Origin: Avena insularis
Lineage: Eukaryota; Streptophyta; Magnoliopsida; Poales; Poaceae
Reading direction: 5' to 3'
NCBI GenBank assembly: GCA_023614405.1
Contig: CM042693.1
Span: forward strand, 153,094,731 to 153,158,730
DNA: 64,000 bases
Position numbers and translations under genes: made by a program. The notes below the pieces were generated by a model. The model was not told the DNA's origin. It made no database searches and saw nothing but the letters and a program-made list of their open reading frames with translations. The stretch's first letter is position 1; every line of letters begins with the position of its first letter. Below, one piece after another: positions 60,601 to 64,000 of the stretch.

Positions 60601-63252
60601 AGATTAGATCGGCGATTTCTGTTTTAACAAACCGGTACCGGTGAATAGCGCTGCGCCGCGTGGCATGCCCACGTCAGCGCGCCGCGTCAGCACCGCGTCG
60701 CCTAGCTGGACCAATCAGGAGCCGCCACCTGTCTCAGATCTATTAAGGTTAGGTTTAAAATAGGCAGATTGGATTTAAAACTTGCGAAATTCTCAATAAT
60801 TTGATCGCTTGTACAAAAATTAAAAATAATATACTGTTGGATTCAAAAATTGTGTAGAACACATATCTACTTTAAGTTTGTGAGTTTGCTGCAGTTTTAT
60901 CTGTGTAGAATTTAATCTCTAGATTGGAGTATTTAATCCATAGAAAAATAATTAAAATTCCATTTTAGACGATTATTGTTGCGTTGGCTTTGTTTTCACC
61001 ATGCCTACTGTCTAAAATTATAAAACCTTTCTTAGGACCCTTAGATCTGTTTCGTGTCAGATTTGAAGTTTGGTTCTTCTTTTGAGCTTATAAATTTAAG
61101 TAACAATCCAAATTGATTAAAATCTGTGGGAAATTAATACTAACAACGTCCCCAAAACATTAGCAACCCAGAAAGAATACCTTGGTCAAATTAGAACAGA
61201 ATCTTGCATATTACCATGTTGCATGCATGCATATTATTTCTGTGGCATTATTTTGTGCAAGTTGTGATGAGATCTATGTTTGTGTTTCGTTAGATTGTTC
61301 AGAGTGCACTGAGGAGTACTATCTTGTAGAATGCTGCTCGGATCAAGGAAAGTCACACCATTGTTCATATTTTTGTCCCATTTTTTATTCTATGCATGTG
61401 ATCCTCAAAATTCTGTAGTATGCATGTGTAGGAGGTTCTAGTAGAATTTTCTTAGTATTATTTTGCAACTGCGGTGATTTTATAGTATGCCATGAGTAGC
61501 TCTATACTTAGGATTTTCCCTCCTAATAGGTTCCCCTATTTTTTTGCTAAGTCCTTGCTATGCTATATATATAAAGTACCGTTGGGGGTACGAAAGACAA
61601 GGAATTTTCTAAGTATAAAGGCTCTCTTGAGCGACCTTTTCTTCTCAAATCCACTTCAAAATAAAACTAAGTTTTCTTCTGGGCAGAATGGTTGTCGGGT
61701 CAACGAGTGAGATTTTGGTGGAGGACGGCCACCCAGGAATCAAAAAATTCTGTCATGTTTTAGAATTCAGAAGCTTCCAAGTGCAACCACAATACATATG
61801 AGCTCTGTCTTGGCCTAGTACTTAGTGGGAAACCTCACCGGGGTACCAACATTTGGAGGTTCTTGGCACGGTTGGATCCAGCTGGTAGAGGGGCTACTAA
61901 GGGAAAGTCTCTCCATGATCTTGTCTATAAAAGGACTTGGTCGTGGATTGTGGGTAAAGTGCACAAACTCTCGAGAGTATTGCAATCTGATCGATCATTC
62001 GAGTTCACGGAAAAGAACACTTGCATCTGAAGGATGGAGCCTCTGAAGGATCTTCCTCTCTCTCTTTAAAACTTAAAGTTTTTCTAAAACCCAAGGCATG
62101 AGTCATATCGCTATTGGGTGGGTTTTGGGAACTTGGTGAGTAATATCCAAGTGTTAGGTTGTTTGGACACTTGGTGTGTAATATCCTCGTGTGCCATTCG
62201 ACCCTATATTACTTAAGCAAATGTTTACAAAGTAGGAAAACTCTCTTTCTCCCTCTTCTCCATACTTAGAGAAAATTTGCTTTGAGCAAATGAACTCCAC
62301 AGTCTAAACCAGCCTTGCATGTAAAGTTAGTCTTTTCTTCCTTGGTGTAATTTGCCAATACATTCAAATTATTGACCCACTTGTTGGCTGCACGTCTTAT
62401 GTGCAGAATCTGAAGATTGAAAGGTGCGTACGGATCGCGAGTCTACACTCAACAAGCCTGGGGAGTTGATGGACTCAAGCTATTTTATGTTTCCACTATT
62501 ATTTGAGCTAGCTTTATGCTAAACAAATTTGTAATAATTTCATACTTTGGATTCCTCGTGTAATAATGACTTTGTGTTTTACATGATATTCATCGACTAT
62601 GAGTGCTAGCTATTGATCTTGGGACTAGCATGTAAATCACAGAGACTTTGGATCTTTATTGATCTGAGGTCACTACATTAAGAAAGTCCGTCGATGCATG
62701 CGAGGATGCTTTGGACACATACCCTCGCGGAGAGAAGGGAGAGGGTATGTTTCGTGAGTTTGTTAAGAAGCAGGGGCAATGGTTAAGGCGGCTGTCGAAC
62801 TTGCTAGGTTGTCATGACCCCGAGGTGGCAACACTGTCCGCGTCACGGTCCAACACGCCCCAAGGTGACAATTTTGGCGATCATCACTCCACATCCGAGG
62901 ACGAGTCAAACACACTTGAGGTAGTACAACCATTGCATCCCCCACTAACCCTTGCATTTCTCCTGAATTTGTCCTTACCAATCTTTTTTTTTGATAGCCC
63001 CAAGGTGAGGAAAGCGTCTCCGACGACATGACATTGGGAAACTACACTCGCTACAAGGTCCACGAGCGGTCCAACTACATGTTCAAGCCAAGGCAACCCA
63101 AGAAGCCTTACACACCCGACCCTTCCGTGGCCAAGGCAAAGAAGTCCAAGCATCCATACCGTTTAGAGGTGGATGATGAAGAGGAACCGAGGAGGAGGAG
63201 GAAGATGCCCGCGAGAAGGGGCCAAGGAGCAAAGACCACCTATGGGAAGTAG
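57688..63252 (+). pseudogene. Plant mobile domain (PMD/MAIL-type) gene, seven coding exons, interrupted
   Basis: Coding exons as read: 57688-57765 (MSLNPLLNNAHYDVQ), 57849-58457, 58547-58804, 58883-59100, 59182-59462, 59545-59558 joined after a solo LTR to 62683-62920, and 62998-63252. PMD motifs include YIQQLGLFPFIHMV, ITALVDRWRPETHTFHL, TVTLQDMGMILALPIEG, WSWERFPIGR and CPMVCMWAVEYHQPQQV. The C-terminal exon is basic (RRRRKMPARRGQG) and may be a nuclear signal. Breaks: a frameshift of about 4 bases near 58420 before AVLAWLYRQ, a donor reading CAG|AT at 58458, a phase mismatch at 59100, and the solo LTR. PMD proteins (often named PP7 long-form-like) occur as host MAIN/MAIL1 and as transposon passengers. 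Flanking GGCGCC arrays favour the latter. Confidence 0.8.
59559..62677 (+). mobile_element. Solo Ty3-type LTR (3.1 kb) in an exon of the PMD gene
   Basis: Starts TGTAACATCCCAGATTTTG and ends GATCTGAGGTCACTACA. GTAAG (59554-59558) and TTAAG (62678-62682) flank it, a target duplication with one mismatch. Removing it and one copy restores an open exon. The 5' end is shared with the LTRs at 23029 and 9103 (TGTAACATCCCA), and the 3' end resembles the end of the LTR at 1471 (CTGAGTCACCGCA). Internal features include a TTAAATACC-like promoter near 60137 and a GC-rich leader (60150-60720). No PBS or internal sequence follows, hence a solo LTR. ORFs inside are chance frames. Confidence 0.85.
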
Positions 63253-63670
63253 AGTAGATGTGGTCGCGGGAACATGGTAGATGTGAACTTGGTACTTTGG
63301 TGTTGTTTGAGGTTGGTACTTGTAATGGTGTCGTTTGAACATGGTAGATGTGATGTTGTCGAACCATGTCGTGAATTTGTCGAACCATGTTGTGATGTTG
63401 TCGTTTGAACCATGTTGTGACTTTGGAGCCCATGGATGTGGGGGTGAAATATTGTTTGTGGAAGATAAGACTAATCCCCTATACCTTTGTGTGTCATCAT
63501 TGGAGTAACCTACAAGACTCAAGCACACCATTACAACAACCCTTGTGTGGTCATCAACACCAAAATCACTTAGAGAGAAAAATGCACTTTCAATATGTTT
63601 TGACTTGATGAACTCCGTCCTCAAAGTTAATACTATCAGATTGTCATCACCATGCCATCACATGTGAAAC
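63253..63670 (+). other. 3' flank of the PMD gene with short repeats
   Basis: No ORF of note. At 63335-63425 the phrase GTCGAACCATGT(T/C)GTGA recurs three times with variants (GTTTGAACATGGTAGATGTG before it). The remainder to 63670 shows nothing recognisable. Confidence 0.45.
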
Positions 63671-63679
63671 ATAGTCATT

Positions 63680-64000
63680 CAGGAAAGTGCGGCGCCACAG
63701 AGCACGACACCGCACACGAGCTATGTGCTGGGCAAGGAGGCACAGGAAAGGGCGGAGTCAATGTACGGTGCCACCAAGAACGGCGTCGCACAGTGCAACG
63801 CATGGAACAGTGGCGCCGCACTGTGCAACGCCACCAATCCTGGCGCCGCACATGGGCTCAAAAATAGACAGAACCTTCTGTCTATTTTAGAGCCCATGTG
63901 TGGTGCCAGGCTGCATGGCGCCGCACTGTGCAATGTACGGCTTGGTGGCACCCACCGTGCGACTCCATGCAGCCTGGCACCGCACATAGGCTCCAAAATA
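63680..64000. repeat. GGCGCC-centred quasi-palindromic repeat array (runs off the window)
   Basis: Repeated units TGGCGCCGCACTGTGCAACG and variants (GTGCGGCGCCACAG, GGTGCCAGGCTGCATGGCGC) appear in both orientations. The unit CCTGGCRCCGCACATRGGCT with CAAAATA occurs at 63839, inverted at 63910, and again at 63973-64000, where the window ends. Together with 49617-49701/56885-56985 these arrays bracket the PMD gene and could be the ends of a DNA transposon. Confidence 0.65.
63839..63910. repeat. Long palindrome, 35-bp arms
   Basis: Left arm 63839-63873 and right arm 63876-63910 are inverse copies with three mismatches and a 2-base spacer (CC). The centre reads TAGACAGAACCTTCTGTCTA. A single strand would form a long hairpin. 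Confidence 0.85.

Noticed and set aside
63687..63996. ORFs on both strands over the GGCGCC array (for example 63721-63996 minus)
   Set aside because: The frames only reflect a repeated palindromic DNA unit and would give repeated HSAAP-like peptides in every direction.
1..64000. Search for a prokaryotic-style system (operons, CRISPR, toxin-antitoxin)
   Set aside because: Repeat structure, introns, LTR retrotransposons and codon context are those of a plant genome; no regularly spaced repeat array or operon is present.

Overview
The window looks like intergenic DNA from a large grass genome, most likely a Triticeae species (wheat, Aegilops, rye or barley group). Evidence is the deep nesting of LTR retrotransposons, a BARE/Angela/WIS-like Copia LTR, a Sabrina/WHAM-like Athila LTR with a TGGCGCC primer site, a Stowaway MITE with CTCCCTCCGT ends, and Transposase_28 (gypsy-type) ORFs that are typical of grasses. 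I see no intact single-copy host gene, no rRNA or tRNA gene and no CRISPR. Most proteins are broken by stops and frameshifts. Coordinates of element ends were read by eye from terminal TG..CA, PBS/PPT and target duplications.

Left third (1-23822), all on the minus strand. An LTR of about 4.9 kb (1471-4675 plus 21304-23029) has a primer-binding site and pre-gag ORF on one side (1-1470) and a polypurine tract with a gag-protease remnant on the other (23025-23822). This is the arrangement of two tandem Ty3 elements sharing one LTR. A complete 16.6-kb Tekay-like Ty3 element (4676-21303, LTRs about 4.4 kb) is inserted in this LTR. Its own pre-gag ORF is split by a solo Copia LTR (14313-16233) with a perfect TTCTT duplication.

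Middle (23823-38454), plus strand. An Athila-type element (Sabrina/WHAM-like) interrupts the gag remnant. Its 5' LTR is in turn split by a 12.5-kb Tat-lineage Ty3 element (25006-37548). That element carries gag, protease, RT, RNase H, a second archaeal-type RNase H, integrase and, on the opposite strand, a spliced Transposase_28 gene.

Right-centre (38455-49616). This holds a 5'-truncated LINE with an 18-bp target duplication, a Stowaway MITE, a poorly understood stretch with exon-like segments and a GC-rich 5'-gene-like part (about 40.6-45.2 kb), a second LINE remnant on the plus strand, and a PIF/Harbinger transposase gene with its DDE residues kept.

Right end (49617-64000). A degenerate plant-mobile-domain (PMD/MAIL-type) gene of seven coding exons (57688-63252) lies between blocks of a GGCGCC-centred quasi-palindromic repeat, which may be the ends of a DNA transposon carrying it. 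The left block is split by a 7.2-kb Tat-type Ty3 element (49702-56879) that has lost RNase H and integrase and also carries an antisense Transposase_28 ORF. The last-but-one PMD exon is split by a 3.1-kb solo LTR (59559-62677).

The most interesting items are the pre-gag accessory ORF shared by two different Ty3 families, the antisense Transposase_28 genes in both Tat elements, the tandem LTR structure, and the PMD gene between GGCGCC arrays with a 35-bp-arm palindrome.
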